DNA of 64,000 bases from Bacillus pinisoli (GTDB taxonomy: Bacteria; Bacillota; Bacilli; Bacillales; SA4): positions 1 through 64,000 of the forward strand of contig NZ_JAJQKI010000017.1 of assembly GCF_023036475.1 (NCBI RefSeq). Reading direction: 5' to 3'. Numbering within the stretch: the first letter of the stretch is position 1; every line of letters starts with the position of its first letter. Shown in pieces: positions 1-7,829 of the stretch. The notes beneath the pieces were generated by a model, which saw only the letters and a list, made by a program, of their open reading frames with translations, did no database searches and had not been told where the DNA came from. Position numbers and translations under genes: made by a program.

Positions 1-60
1 TTGTTGTTGATTTAGATAAACCAACACGCTTGACGTTTTGTTTAGTTTTCAAAGAACTGT
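1..60 (-). other. Leader of an rRNA operon running off the left edge
   Basis: Read on the minus strand this is the typical Bacillus segment just upstream of 16S rRNA, with a TTCTTTGAAAACTAAAC-type boxA-like motif followed by an AAAACGTC stretch. The 16S gene itself is not in the window. It lies directly after the promoter at 80-109 and downstream of the tRNA cluster, so tRNAs and rRNA are co-directional. That an rrn operon follows is inferred from the leader only. Confidence 0.75.
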
Positions 61-79
61 TTTTCTTAAGCAGAAGACT

Positions 80-109
80 AATATATCATACATTTTTAAG
101 TTTGTCCAA
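80..109 (-). promoter_or_regulatory. Sigma-A promoter of the rRNA operon
   Basis: On the minus strand a -35 TTGGAC (104-109) and a -10 TATATT (80-85) are separated by 18 bases in an AT-rich context. They sit about 20 bases upstream of the rRNA leader motif. The position between the last tRNA and the leader means the rRNA operon can be transcribed independently of the tRNA promoter. Confidence 0.6.
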
Positions 110-142
110 TATATTTTCTTCAAAACTTTATTTTTTTTAAAA

Positions 143-216
143 TGGAGCGGGTGATGAGAATCGAACTCACGACATCAGCTTGGAAGGCTGAGGTTTTACC
201 ATTAAACTACACCCGC
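143..216 (-). tRNA. tRNA-Gly (anticodon TCC)
   Basis: A complete cloverleaf reads on the minus strand, with acceptor GCGGGTG, anticodon loop CTTCCAA, T-loop TTCGATT and encoded 3' CCA. It is the last tRNA of the ten-gene cluster, nearest the rRNA promoter. Confidence 0.95.
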
Positions 217-231
217 ATATATTATATGTGA

Positions 232-308
232 TGGTCGGGAAGACAGGATTTGAACCTGCGACCCCCTGGTCCCAAACCAGGTGCTCTACCAAGCTGAGCC
301 ACTTCCCG
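232..308 (-). tRNA. tRNA-Pro (anticodon TGG)
   Basis: A complete 77-nt minus-strand cloverleaf has acceptor CGGGAAG, anticodon loop TTTGGGA, T-loop TTCAAAT and encoded CCA. It lies in the tRNA cluster between Arg and Gly. Confidence 0.95.
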
Positions 309-315
309 TCTTACT

Positions 316-392
316 TGGCGCGCCCGAGAGGAGTCGAACCCCTAACCTTTTGATCCGTAGTCAAACGCTCTATCCAATTGAGCTACGGGCGC
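316..392 (-). tRNA. tRNA-Arg (anticodon ACG)
   Basis: A 77-nt minus-strand cloverleaf has acceptor GCGCCCG, anticodon loop CTACGGA and encoded CCA. The first anticodon base A would normally be deaminated to inosine by TadA, so it reads CGN codons. Confidence 0.95.
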
Positions 393-457
393 TTTATTTG
401 AAACAACAGTTTAATTAGATTAACACACTAGAAGTTATTTTGCAAGTTTTATTTTTT

Positions 458-543
<86 letters not shown>

Positions 544-567
544 AAAAGAAACTTTGGCAAAAAACTT

Positions 568-652
568 TGGTGCGGATGAAGGGAGTCGAACCCCCACGCC
601 TTACGGCGCCAGATCCTAAGTCTGGTGCGTCTGCCAATTCCGCCACATCCGC
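568..652 (-). tRNA. tRNA-Leu (anticodon TAG)
   Basis: An 85-nt class II minus-strand tRNA has acceptor GCGGATG, anticodon loop CTTAGGA, a long variable arm and encoded CCA. Confidence 0.95.
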
Positions 653-653
653 G

Positions 654-728
654 TGGCTGGGCTAGCTGGATTCGAACCAACGCATGACGGAGTCAAAGTC
701 CGTTGCCTTACCGCTTGGCTATAGCCCA
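654..728 (-). tRNA. tRNA-Gln (anticodon TTG)
   Basis: A 75-nt minus-strand cloverleaf has acceptor TGGGCTA, anticodon loop CTTTGAC and encoded CCA. Only one base separates it from the following tRNA-Leu(TAG) gene, so the two must be released by processing of a common precursor. Confidence 0.95.
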
Positions 729-744
729 ATAACACAAAATATAA

Positions 745-820
745 TGGCGGTCCCGACGGGAATCGAACCCGCGATCTCCTGCGTGACAGGCAGGCATGTT
801 AACCGCTACACCACGGGACC
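745..820 (-). tRNA. tRNA-Asp (anticodon GTC)
   Basis: A 76-nt minus-strand cloverleaf has acceptor GGTCCCG, anticodon loop CTGTCAC and encoded CCA. It follows the stem-loop at 846-885 in the precursor transcript. Confidence 0.95.
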
Positions 821-845
821 ATAATATCTAATAAGTCTTGTAGGG

Positions 846-885
846 AATAATGGAGAAAGAAACGAAAGTTTCTCCCTCCATTATT
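846..885 (-). other. 18-bp RNA hairpin between tRNA-Glu and tRNA-Asp
   Basis: In the minus-strand transcript an 18-base arm pairs with its partner over its whole length, including two G-U pairs, around a UUUC loop. It starts four bases after the tRNA-Glu discriminator base. No U-run follows, so it is not a typical intrinsic terminator. A processing or stabilising structure in the tRNA precursor is my inference. Confidence 0.55.
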
Positions 886-889
886 AAAG

Positions 890-961
890 TGACCCATACG
901 GGATTCGAACCCGTGTTACCGCCGTGAAAGGGCGGTGTCTTAACCGCTTGACCAATGGGCC
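890..961 (-). tRNA. tRNA-Glu (anticodon TTC), CCA not encoded
   Basis: A 72-nt minus-strand cloverleaf has acceptor GGCCCAT, anticodon loop CTTTCAC and discriminator A. Unlike the other nine tRNAs here, the bases after the discriminator are CTT instead of CCA. The CCA end would therefore have to be added by tRNA nucleotidyltransferase after 3' trimming. Confidence 0.93.
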
Positions 962-978
962 ATATCACTGAAAAGTTA

Positions 979-1069
979 TGGCGGAGAAGGAGGGATTTGA
1001 ACCCTCGCGCCGCGTTAGCGACCTACACCCTTAGCAGGGGCGCCTCTTCAGCCACTTGAGTACTTCCCC
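979..1069 (-). tRNA. tRNA-Ser (anticodon GCT)
   Basis: A 91-nt class II minus-strand tRNA has acceptor GGGGAAG, anticodon loop CTGCTAA, a long variable arm and encoded CCA. Confidence 0.95.
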
Positions 1070-1073
1070 GTAT

Positions 1074-1148
1074 TGGCTCCACCAGTAGGATTCGAACCTA
1101 CGACCCTTCGGTTAACAGCCGAATGCTCTACCGCTGAGCTATGGTGGA
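1074..1148 (-). tRNA. tRNA-Asn (anticodon GTT)
   Basis: A 75-nt minus-strand cloverleaf has acceptor TCCACCA, anticodon loop CTGTTAA and encoded CCA. It is the first complete tRNA after the cluster promoter. The order Asn-Ser-Glu at the head of the cluster is as in B. subtilis trnS. Confidence 0.95.
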
Positions 1149-1273
1149 AAAATAAAAGTTATTCTATTCTACGCATTATGCAATCACTGGTACGAACGTC
1201 CAGATCTCAGAAAGTCTTCCAAGAAGTTGCTCGATCTGTACGCTGATGCGTAACTTAAGGAGCTTGTTCGAAC

Positions 1274-1299
1274 GTGCTCTACCGATGAGCTATGGTGGA
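1274..1299 (-). pseudogene. 5' half of a tRNA-Asn-like gene in the cluster leader
   Basis: Twenty-six bases on the minus strand copy the acceptor 5' strand and D-arm of tRNA-Asn with one or two changes. They are followed by a GTTCGAAC T-loop-like motif but no anticodon arm or 3' half. It lies between the tRNA promoter and the intact tRNA-Asn. The rest of 1149-1331 holds no gene. I read it as a decayed duplicate. Confidence 0.6.
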
Positions 1300-1331
1300 A
1301 TGTTGTTCGCTTGTGTAGTAGCGACTTGTAT

Positions 1332-1360
1332 ATAATATAACAGGTTCAAGCCGATGTCAA
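1332..1360 (-). promoter_or_regulatory. Sigma-A promoter of the tRNA cluster
   Basis: A consensus -35 TTGACA (1355-1360) and -10 TATTAT (1332-1337) are 17 bases apart on the minus strand. They lie upstream of all ten tRNAs and downstream of sprT. No other strong promoter is evident between the tRNA genes. Confidence 0.75.
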
Positions 1361-1451
1361 CTCGTCGTAACTTGGTAATAATCACCTTGTTTTGTACAAC
1401 TTCAAGCGACGGTTTCTATAATTTATCACAAACTATTATGGACAGTCAATA

Positions 1452-1913
1452 CTATTTTTCTTTTATTAGCACAAGTCTCCCTGCACACCTTCCACATACA
1501 TATCTAGATGTGTTAACTCTACGTCTTCTTCGATACTGTTGCTTGCAATTCTTACACTCATACACTAGGTAAGTGACATTACTATTAGTCCTAGAAGACT
1601 CCAATGTAGAGCAAAATCTTGGCGCATCCACTTTCTTTAGTAACTGTCTAAAATCATGATCACGATGCTTATATCCTTTGCCCAAAAGATGAAGATGGTA
1701 ATGACAAAGCTCATGTTTAATGATTCCAACTAATTCATTTATTCCTAGTTCCTCAAAATACCTTGGATTGATTTCAATATCATGAGAGCGTAATAGGTAC
1801 CTCCCCCCCGTCGTTCTTAGCCTCTGATTAAAATAGGCTCGGTGGGTAAAAGGTAATTCGAAGTGGGTACGCGATATCTCTTCAACTAATAATTGAAGCT
1901 CCTCATTCGTCAA
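1452..1913 (-). CDS. sprT: SprT-like zinc metalloprotease-fold protein
   Basis: This 153-residue protein belongs to the SprT family, the bacterial relatives of the Spartan DNA-protein crosslink proteases. The HExxH zinc site (H67-E68-L-C-H71) lies in the N-terminal half. Two Cys pairs (CKNC and CGRC) near the C terminus form a zinc ribbon. Length and placement next to tex and the tRNA cluster match B. subtilis YdcK. The physiological role in Bacillus is not established. It is divergent from cmpA. The start follows a GGAGGGATCC ribosome binding site. Confidence 0.85.
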   Translation of the reverse strand: MTNEELQLLVEEISRTHFELPFTHRAYFNQRLRTTGGRYLLRSHDIEINPRYFEELGINELVGIIKHELCHYHLHLLGKGYKHRDHDFRQLLKKVDAPRFCSTLESSRTNSNVTYLVYECKNCKQQYRRRRRVNTSRYVCGRCAGRLVLIKEK

Positions 1914-2007
1914 TTGGGATCCCTCCTGTCATCCATGCACCTATTAAGATGCTTTTTCATAAGAATGTAATACATCCTTCATTATATCTTTTGAGGAGGT
2001 ATGAACA

Positions 2008-2121
2008 ATGCCTATCTGGTTAAAAAATCAAATGACTCGTGCTTATTTTGAAAAAAATCGTTACCAAATTAAATTATTAAATCAGTGCTGGTTCTTTTAT
2101 AGAAAAAAACATCATTCTTAA
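2008..2121 (+). CDS. cmpA: Cortex morphogenetic protein CmpA (37 aa)
   Basis: This 37-codon gene encodes MPIWLKNQMTRAYFEKNRYQ and then a conserved KLLNQCW-FYRKKH tail, which I recognise as CmpA. In B. subtilis this small protein acts in the mother cell during sporulation, where it helps ClpXP degrade SpoIVA in cells with defective envelope assembly. A strong GAGGAGGT site sits seven bases upstream. It is transcribed opposite to the flanking sprT and tex, which suits separate sporulation control. I could not settle on a sporulation promoter. Confidence 0.88.
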   Translation: MPIWLKNQMTRAYFEKNRYQIKLLNQCWFFYRKKHHS

Positions 2122-2128
2122 TACAGTA

Positions 2129-2178
2129 GAAAGGAAGCTAACCAAGTTACATAGATGATTAGCTCCCTTTCTTCATTT
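2129..2178 (+). terminator. Terminator after cmpA
   Basis: A 13-base arm (2129-2141) pairs with 2159-2171 with one mismatch around a 17-base loop. A T-rich tail follows on the plus strand, eight bases after the cmpA stop. Confidence 0.5.
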
Positions 2179-2232
2179 ACCTATTAAGTTATGTTATTAA
2201 TTTTCAACCACTTGCATTTAGAGCTTTTCAAC

Positions 2233-4416
2233 TTAACTTAACTGTTCACTTGGAGGTAGCATCGTTAAGGCCACTCTACCTTTTTTCACATCCACATCAT
2301 CCACCCAAACAGTCACAACGTCACCTACCGAGACAATGTCGAGTGGATTTTTCACAAAACCTTTGGTCAATTTAGAGATATGGACTAGACCATCCTGTTT
2401 AACACCAACATCGATAAACGCCCCAAAGTCTACTACATTCCTAACTGTCCCCTGAAGCTCTAATCCCTTTGTTAAATCTTCTAGTTTTAGAATATCCTTT
2501 TTTAATAAAGGTTTAGGTAGCTCATCGCGAGGATCCCGTTCTGGTCTAGCTAATGAGTCTAATATATCACGCAACGTTAATTCACCAATCCCCAGTTGGG
2601 TAGAAACAGCAGCTACATCCATTTCTTTTAGCTTGTTCTTCAAGGCATCTGTTCCTAATTCAGAGATATCGGAGTCCAGTTGCTTTAGTAGCGCTTGCAC
2701 TACCTTGTAATTCTCTGGATGGATGGCGGTTCGATCCAGTAAGTTTTCACCTTCAGGTATTCTTAAGAATCCGATACATTGTTCATATGTCTTCGCACCA
2801 AGTCTTGGAATCTTCTTTAATTCATCTCTACTTGAGAATTTACCTGTCTCGTCCCTTTTCTTAACAATATTAGTAGCAACTGTTTTGCTAAGGCCCGCTA
2901 CGTATTGTAATAAAGAAGGGGAAGCTGTATTCACATTGACACCTACTTGGTTTACTGCCGTTTCTACTACAAAGGTAAGAGAATCACTTAGTTTTTTCTG
3001 TGCCACATCATGTTGGTATTGACCAACACCTACTGATTTGGGATCAATTTTCACAAGCTCCGCTAAAGGGTCTTGAAGTCTTCTTGCAATTGAAACAGCA
3101 CTTCTTTCCTCAACTTGCAGGTTAGGAAATTCTTCTCTTGCAACATCTGAAGCAGAATAAACACTCGCTCCCGCTTCATTTACAATTAAATAGTATATGT
3201 CCTTATTGCTTTCCTTAATCAGTTCAGCAATGAATTGCTCAGTCTCTCTTGAGGCCGTACCATTTCCAATCGCAATCATTTCAATAGGGTATGAACTCAA
3301 TATGTGAAGAATCTTCTTCTTCGCTTCTGCTGTTTTTGAAACTGGAGGATGAGGATAAATGACATCTATATGTAATACCTTTCCGGTTTCATCAATAGCT
3401 GCTAGCTTACACCCAGTTCGATATGCAGGGTCTACTCCCAAAATCGTTTTACCTTTAAGCGGCGGTTGAAGAAGAAGCTTTTTTAAGTTTTCCGAAAAAA
3501 TATGAATAGCTCGCTCTTCAGCTGTCTCAGTAAGTTCTTTTCTTATCTCGCGTTCAATAGAAGGTTGAATAAGTCTCTTATATCCATCTTCAATTGCCGT
3601 TATCACCCATTCATTGGCTGGGGAGTACTTCTTTCCAATCACTTGTTCTGTCATATATTTAATGAACAACTCTTGCTGTACATCTATTGAGACTTTAAGG
3701 ATTTCTTCCTTCTCTCCTCGGTTAATTGCCAGTATTCGATGAGGAGCTGCTTTTTGGACAGGTTCTTCATAACTGTAATACATCTCATAAACCTGCTTTT
3801 CATCCTTCTCTTCATCTTTAACAGATGTTACAATCTTTCCCTTTTGATATGTAGTTTGACGAATCCACTGACGGTATCTCGCTTCATCAGAGATCATCTC
3901 AGCTATAATATCTTGTGCACCCTGTAGTGCTTCTTCTGAATTGGAAATCCCGTGTTCTTCTGATATGTATTTGGTTGCCTCACTCAACACATCTTCTTTA
4001 TGGAGTTCTAACAGCCAAATTGCTAGAGGCTCTAATCCTTTTTCTTTTGCAATTGTCGCCTTTGTCCTTCTTTTTTGTTTATAAGGTCTATATAAATCTT
4101 CGATGGCCTGCAGCTTTTCAGCCTTTTCAATAGAAGATCGTAATTCTTCTGTTAATTTCCCTTGTTCGTCAATGAGACGTAAAACCTCTTCTTTACGCTT
4201 CTGTAAGTTCTGTAGATATTGCCACTGCTCCATAATATCCTTAATCTGAACCTCATCAAGTGCGCCCGTCATTTCCTTTCGGTAACGTGCTATAAATGGA
4301 ACTGTATTATCTTGCTCTAGTAGCTCTATTACATTTTCAACTTGCTTTGTCTTTAAGTTAAGCGCAGAAGAGATTTGTTTTATAATAAATGTTTGTTGGT
4401 TAACCGTAGCTTCCAA
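2233..4416 (-). CDS. tex: Tex-family RNA-binding transcription accessory protein
   Basis: The protein has about 727 residues, the usual length for Tex/YdcI. It shows the N-terminal helical Tex region, the YqgF/RNase H-like domain (GVDPAYRTGCK near residue 325), helix-hairpin-helix motifs (near 500-560) and a C-terminal S1 RNA-binding domain (VRNVVDFGAFIDVGVKQDG). Tex binds nucleic acid and affects transcription; its exact role is unsettled. The open frame extends to a GTG at 4425, but that codon overlaps the AGGAG sequence. I prefer the TTG at 4416, eight bases after AGGAG. It lies downstream of the sigB operon as in B. subtilis. Confidence 0.92.
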   Translation of the reverse strand: MEATVNQQTFIIKQISSALNLKTKQVENVIELLEQDNTVPFIARYRKEMTGALDEVQIKDIMEQWQYLQNLQKRKEEVLRLIDEQGKLTEELRSSIEKAEKLQAIEDLYRPYKQKRRTKATIAKEKGLEPLAIWLLELHKEDVLSEATKYISEEHGISNSEEALQGAQDIIAEMISDEARYRQWIRQTTYQKGKIVTSVKDEEKDEKQVYEMYYSYEEPVQKAAPHRILAINRGEKEEILKVSIDVQQELFIKYMTEQVIGKKYSPANEWVITAIEDGYKRLIQPSIEREIRKELTETAEERAIHIFSENLKKLLLQPPLKGKTILGVDPAYRTGCKLAAIDETGKVLHIDVIYPHPPVSKTAEAKKKILHILSSYPIEMIAIGNGTASRETEQFIAELIKESNKDIYYLIVNEAGASVYSASDVAREEFPNLQVEERSAVSIARRLQDPLAELVKIDPKSVGVGQYQHDVAQKKLSDSLTFVVETAVNQVGVNVNTASPSLLQYVAGLSKTVATNIVKKRDETGKFSSRDELKKIPRLGAKTYEQCIGFLRIPEGENLLDRTAIHPENYKVVQALLKQLDSDISELGTDALKNKLKEMDVAAVSTQLGIGELTLRDILDSLARPERDPRDELPKPLLKKDILKLEDLTKGLELQGTVRNVVDFGAFIDVGVKQDGLVHISKLTKGFVKNPLDIVSVGDVVTVWVDDVDVKKGRVALTMLPPSEQLS

Positions 4417-4487
4417 TAGATTCACTCCTAGTTCATATAGTAGTGAATCTATTTTAACAAATTAACTATACAAACTCATCTTTTCCA

Positions 4488-5084
4488 TTACTTAATTTTA
4501 CCAACTAACACTGTGACATCATCGTTTCCATTATTCTGTTGCCTTACTAAGTCAATAATTGACTGTAAGGAATGGTGATAACTTAAGAGATCTTTACTGG
4601 CAATCATACCGACACCATCACTACTCATTAAAAATACTGATTCATTCTCATAAGAAAATCGTTGAATTTGAATGGATATAGGCTTGCCAGATAGGAAGCC
4701 CATTTTCGGAAGGGGGTATGTAGATTTTCCACTTGGAGAAATTATGGTGAATTTAATATTACCTATACCAGCGTATACCATTTCATTTAATGAAAAATAA
4801 ATTTTTATAATTGCTACTGCAGCCCCTCGCTTTGCACGCAAGGAATCATTGCACTTTAATAGGATGGAGTGGAGATCTTCGTTGTGATGTTTATCTAGAA
4901 CATTCATCACAATTTCTGATGATTCTTTAGCCTGCACTCCACTCCCCAGTCCATCTGCTATTGAAATGATGGCATAGTCAGGTTTTGTAACCACAAGAAA
5001 GCTGTCACCACAGCAATCTTTCCCTTTTTTGGATGCTTGATAAGATAGGACCTCTAGTTGTTTTGTGTTGATTTGCTCTATCAT
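4488..5084 (-). CDS. rsbX: RsbX, PP2C-type phosphoserine phosphatase
   Basis: RsbX dephosphorylates RsbS and RsbR and so resets the stressosome after stress. The 198-residue protein carries the PP2C signatures ISIADGLGSGVQAKE near residue 45 and SSDGVG near 145. It is the last gene of the sigB operon, as in B. subtilis. The ATG at 5084 overlaps the sigB stop as ATGA and has GGAGTG upstream. An upstream in-frame GTG at 5093 lies inside that ribosome binding site and is rejected. Confidence 0.93.
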   Translation of the reverse strand: MIEQINTKQLEVLSYQASKKGKDCCGDSFLVVTKPDYAIISIADGLGSGVQAKESSEIVMNVLDKHHNEDLHSILLKCNDSLRAKRGAAVAIIKIYFSLNEMVYAGIGNIKFTIISPSGKSTYPLPKMGFLSGKPISIQIQRFSYENESVFLMSSDGVGMIASKDLLSYHHSLQSIIDLVRQQNNGNDDVTVLVGKIK

Positions 5085-5872
5085 GTTATACACTCCGACT
5101 GAACGTTATCTGAATCTGCAGCTGTCCTTAACTTCTGAATGGCTCTTCGTTGCAGCCTGGACACATGCATTTGAGATATTCCTAATTTCTCACCCGCTTC
5201 TTTTTGACTAAGGTTCTCTAAGAACGTATATTTTATGACCAATCGTTCTCTCTCCGTTAACACTTTCAAAGAAGCCTCAAAATCCATTTTTTGATTAATT
5301 TGTTCATACCCTACGTCTTGGCTCCCTACCAAATCTAGGAGGGTGATGGTACTTCCGTCAGAATCGGCCTCTATTTTATGATCGACTGATAGTGCTTGAT
5401 AACTCCTACCAACCTCCATCGTTTCCAATACCTCTTCTTCAGATACATCTAAGTACTGCGCAATTTCTTCTATTCTCGGAGATCGTTGTAGTTCGGTTGT
5501 TAGTTTTTCAACGGTTCCTTTAATTCTCGGTCCTAACTCTTTAATTCTTCTAGGAACATGAATACTCCATGTTTTATCACGTAAAAATCTTTTTATTTCA
5601 CCAATAATAGTCGGGATGGCATAGGCCTCGAAACCTTTTCCAATACTCGTATCATATCTCCTGATAGCACCTAACAATCCCAACATACCCACCTGCACCA
5701 GATCCTCGTGCATATTACGGCCTCTGGAATACTTACGCGCTAATGACTCCACGAGTGCCCTATATCTTTCAACAATATATAGTTGAATTTCATCATCATT
5801 TGTTAGTTGAAACTTTTTTATTAACTCGATTACCTCATTATTCGGCTTGGTTGGTTGCGATTGACGTTTCAT
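5081..5872 (-). CDS. sigB: General stress sigma factor SigB
   Basis: This 263-residue sigma-70 protein directs RNA polymerase to general stress promoters. Regions 2 (RGRNMHEDLVQVGMLGLLGA, near 45-65), 3 and 4 (LSQKEAGEKLGISQMHVSRL) are all present. Its start overlaps the end of rsbW by 35 bases, and its stop overlaps rsbX, so the genes are translationally linked. Activity is set by the anti-sigma factor RsbW, and its own transcription by the SigB promoter at 6760-6785. Confidence 0.96.
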   Translation of the reverse strand: MKRQSQPTKPNNEVIELIKKFQLTNDDEIQLYIVERYRALVESLARKYSRGRNMHEDLVQVGMLGLLGAIRRYDTSIGKGFEAYAIPTIIGEIKRFLRDKTWSIHVPRRIKELGPRIKGTVEKLTTELQRSPRIEEIAQYLDVSEEEVLETMEVGRSYQALSVDHKIEADSDGSTITLLDLVGSQDVGYEQINQKMDFEASLKVLTERERLVIKYTFLENLSQKEAGEKLGISQMHVSRLQRRAIQKLRTAADSDNVQSECIT

Positions 5873-6323
5873 CGCTTCCCACCTGCTCTCTTTGGAGGTA
5901 CTTCTTCATAAACACACTTACTCCTGAGTCGTTGTTAATTTTTACATCATCCATTAATGTATCTATCAAATATAAACCTAGGCCACCCTCATTCATTTCA
6001 TAAATATCCGTTGAACGATTATAGGGTCCAAGTTCTTCTTTCATTTGATTGACATCAAAGCTCTTTCCACTATCCGATACCATGATTTGTAGATGATCAT
6101 TGAATAAACCAAATCCAATGACAATCTCGCCACCTTCCTCTTCACCATAGGCATGATGTACAGCATTGGTAATAGCTTCTGATGTTGCAATTTTTAGATC
6201 TTCAATATCCTCATACGAATATCCCATTCTGCTTGCGATCCCAGAAAGAGTTAACCTCACAACCCCAACATACTCCGGTTTTGAGGGAATCTTCATTTCT
6301 ATGTAATCAAAAGGCTGATTCAC
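5838..6323 (-). CDS. rsbW: RsbW, anti-SigB factor and serine kinase
   Basis: RsbW binds SigB and holds it inactive, or phosphorylates RsbV when ATP is high. The 161-residue GHKL kinase has the N box EAITNAVHHAY (near 50-60) and the G boxes MVSDSGKSFD and EGGLGLYLI. The start is a GTG with GGAGGTG eight bases upstream. It begins three bases after rsbV ends and its 3' end overlaps sigB. Confidence 0.95.
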   Translation of the reverse strand: MNQPFDYIEMKIPSKPEYVGVVRLTLSGIASRMGYSYEDIEDLKIATSEAITNAVHHAYGEEEGGEIVIGFGLFNDHLQIMVSDSGKSFDVNQMKEELGPYNRSTDIYEMNEGGLGLYLIDTLMDDVKINNDSGVSVFMKKYLQREQVGSDETSIATNQAE

Positions 6324-6326
6324 GTT

Positions 6327-6644
6327 TTATTCACCTCCAGAAATATTGATAATTTCATCTAGGCCCGTTATCGTAAATAAACGTTTTACACGTTCGTTGA
6401 GCCCCACTAACTGAAGAGAACCACCATGTTTTCTAGTTAACTTTAATACACCAATAAATACACCTAAGCCTGTACTATCGATGTAGGAAACACCCGAAAG
6501 ATCAATAATAAGTTGAGCTTCCTTTTCCTCCGCTAAAGGTACAAGCTGTTCCTTAAGTTTGGGAGCTGTATAAGCATCCACTTCTCCTAAAACAGCCACA
6601 CGCTGTATTAAACCATCTTGGTTAATGTTGACCTGTAGATTCAC
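6327..6644 (-). CDS. rsbV: RsbV, anti-anti-sigma factor
   Basis: RsbV is a STAS-domain protein that binds RsbW when unphosphorylated and releases SigB. The phosphorylation site is Ser57 in IDSTGLGVF. The open frame extends upstream to 6653, but that GTG lies within the ribosome binding site. The GTG at 6644 is well spaced and gives a 105-residue protein whose N terminus (VNLQVNI) aligns with B. subtilis RsbV. It is the first gene behind the internal SigB promoter. Confidence 0.94.
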   Translation of the reverse strand: MNLQVNINQDGLIQRVAVLGEVDAYTAPKLKEQLVPLAEEKEAQLIIDLSGVSYIDSTGLGVFIGVLKLTRKHGGSLQLVGLNERVKRLFTITGLDEIINISGGE

Positions 6645-6759
6645 CCTTACCACTCCCTTATAAACTATCGATATTTTCCTTCAGACTGCCGCTTTGTTAT
6701 GGCAATACCAACTAACTTAAAAGCGACATGTCCAAGCTATGCCAGGCCATATGAGTTAT

Positions 6760-6785
6760 TTACCCTCATCCAACTGCACATAAAC
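6760..6785 (-). promoter_or_regulatory. SigB-dependent autoregulatory promoter
   Basis: On the minus strand GTTTAT (6780-6785) is followed after exactly 14 bases by GGGTAA (6760-6765), close to the SigB consensus GTTTAA-N12-15-GGGTAT. It lies immediately after the rsbU stop codon and upstream of rsbV, the same place as in B. subtilis. It therefore drives rsbV-rsbW-sigB-rsbX in a positive feedback loop. Confidence 0.9.
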
Positions 6786-7790
6786 CTATCTTTTCAAAAT
6801 AATGAAAGTAAAATCATCTTTTAATTGGAAATCCTGAAGTCTTTCTAATTCTTTGTAAATATTATCTACAATTTCTTGAGCGGAAAGTTGATGATATTTT
6901 ATTATAAGTTCTGTAATTTCTTCTCTTTCAATAAAACCGTCTTCTGTTCTAGATTCAGTGACTCCATCAGACAATAGAACGATCATATCACCTTTTTCCA
7001 TTTTTATCGTGTGCTCTTTATACTTAATAGCTTTATCGACACCTAGAACTAGCCCTGATTGAGTTAAATCATAAAACTTTTCCTCATGAGATGAATAGTA
7101 GAAACCTGGTTCATGTCCTGCTGAGGCATAGGTAAATTCATTTGAACATGGCATGTAAATACCGTACACCATTGTAATAAACATTGTTATATCGACGTTT
7201 TGCTCTACTACTCTATTTAGGTTTTCTAATACATAACTCGGGTGGTTTCTTGATTCAGGCAAGCTATCCATTGCGTACTTAATCATAGACATACAAAGAG
7301 CGGCAGGAATTCCCTTTCCGATTACATCTGCAACTGCAACACTTATAGCTCCCGTCTCATCTTCAACAAAATGAAAGTAATCCCCATTCATTTGCCTTGC
7401 CGGCACACTAATTGCGCCGATATCTAGACCATCGACCTTTGGAATATCTGTTCCCAGTAATGTTTGTTGTACATTTGCCGCTATTTCCATTTCACTTTTT
7501 ATCTCTTCTTGCTTGTTTCGAAGTAGCTGGTGCTCTCGATAGACAAGGCCATACCCAATCATTACTTCTAGCAGCAGATCAAAGGATTCAACGACCTTCT
7601 TCGGTATTTCAGGGTAAAGATCCTGAAGAACTGACTTATGAATGGCTACAATTTCTTCTGGAGTAATATCATTTTCAATGGATTGTCTACTAAACTTTTG
7701 ACCTTTATATAAAAGCTGCTCATTTGAGTCACGCAGATATCCTGTTAGTAATTCTTCGTATTTACTAAACATCATTTGTTGATTATCCAC
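6786..7790 (-). CDS. rsbU: RsbU, PP2C phosphatase activating the SigB pathway
   Basis: RsbU dephosphorylates RsbV-P when bound by RsbT and so carries environmental stress signals to SigB. An N-terminal RsbT-binding helical domain (about 1-80) precedes a PP2C/SpoIIE domain with IAANVQQTLLG, ADVIGKGIPAALCM and LSDGVTESRT. I choose the GTG at 7790, eight bases after GGAG. It gives 334 residues, close to the 335 of B. subtilis. The longer frame to 7820 lacks a usable ribosome binding site. Confidence 0.94.
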   Translation of the reverse strand: MDNQQMMFSKYEELLTGYLRDSNEQLLYKGQKFSRQSIENDITPEEIVAIHKSVLQDLYPEIPKKVVESFDLLLEVMIGYGLVYREHQLLRNKQEEIKSEMEIAANVQQTLLGTDIPKVDGLDIGAISVPARQMNGDYFHFVEDETGAISVAVADVIGKGIPAALCMSMIKYAMDSLPESRNHPSYVLENLNRVVEQNVDITMFITMVYGIYMPCSNEFTYASAGHEPGFYYSSHEEKFYDLTQSGLVLGVDKAIKYKEHTIKMEKGDMIVLLSDGVTESRTEDGFIEREEITELIIKYHQLSAQEIVDNIYKELERLQDFQLKDDFTFIILKR

Positions 7791-7829
7791 ACTCATCACT
7801 CCTTTAGGCCAAAAAACCATTTTATTTAA

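Noticed and set aside
1354-1572. 72-codon plus-strand frame between the tRNA promoter and sprT
   Set aside because: It overlaps the tRNA promoter and is mostly the antisense of sprT; no ribosome binding site.
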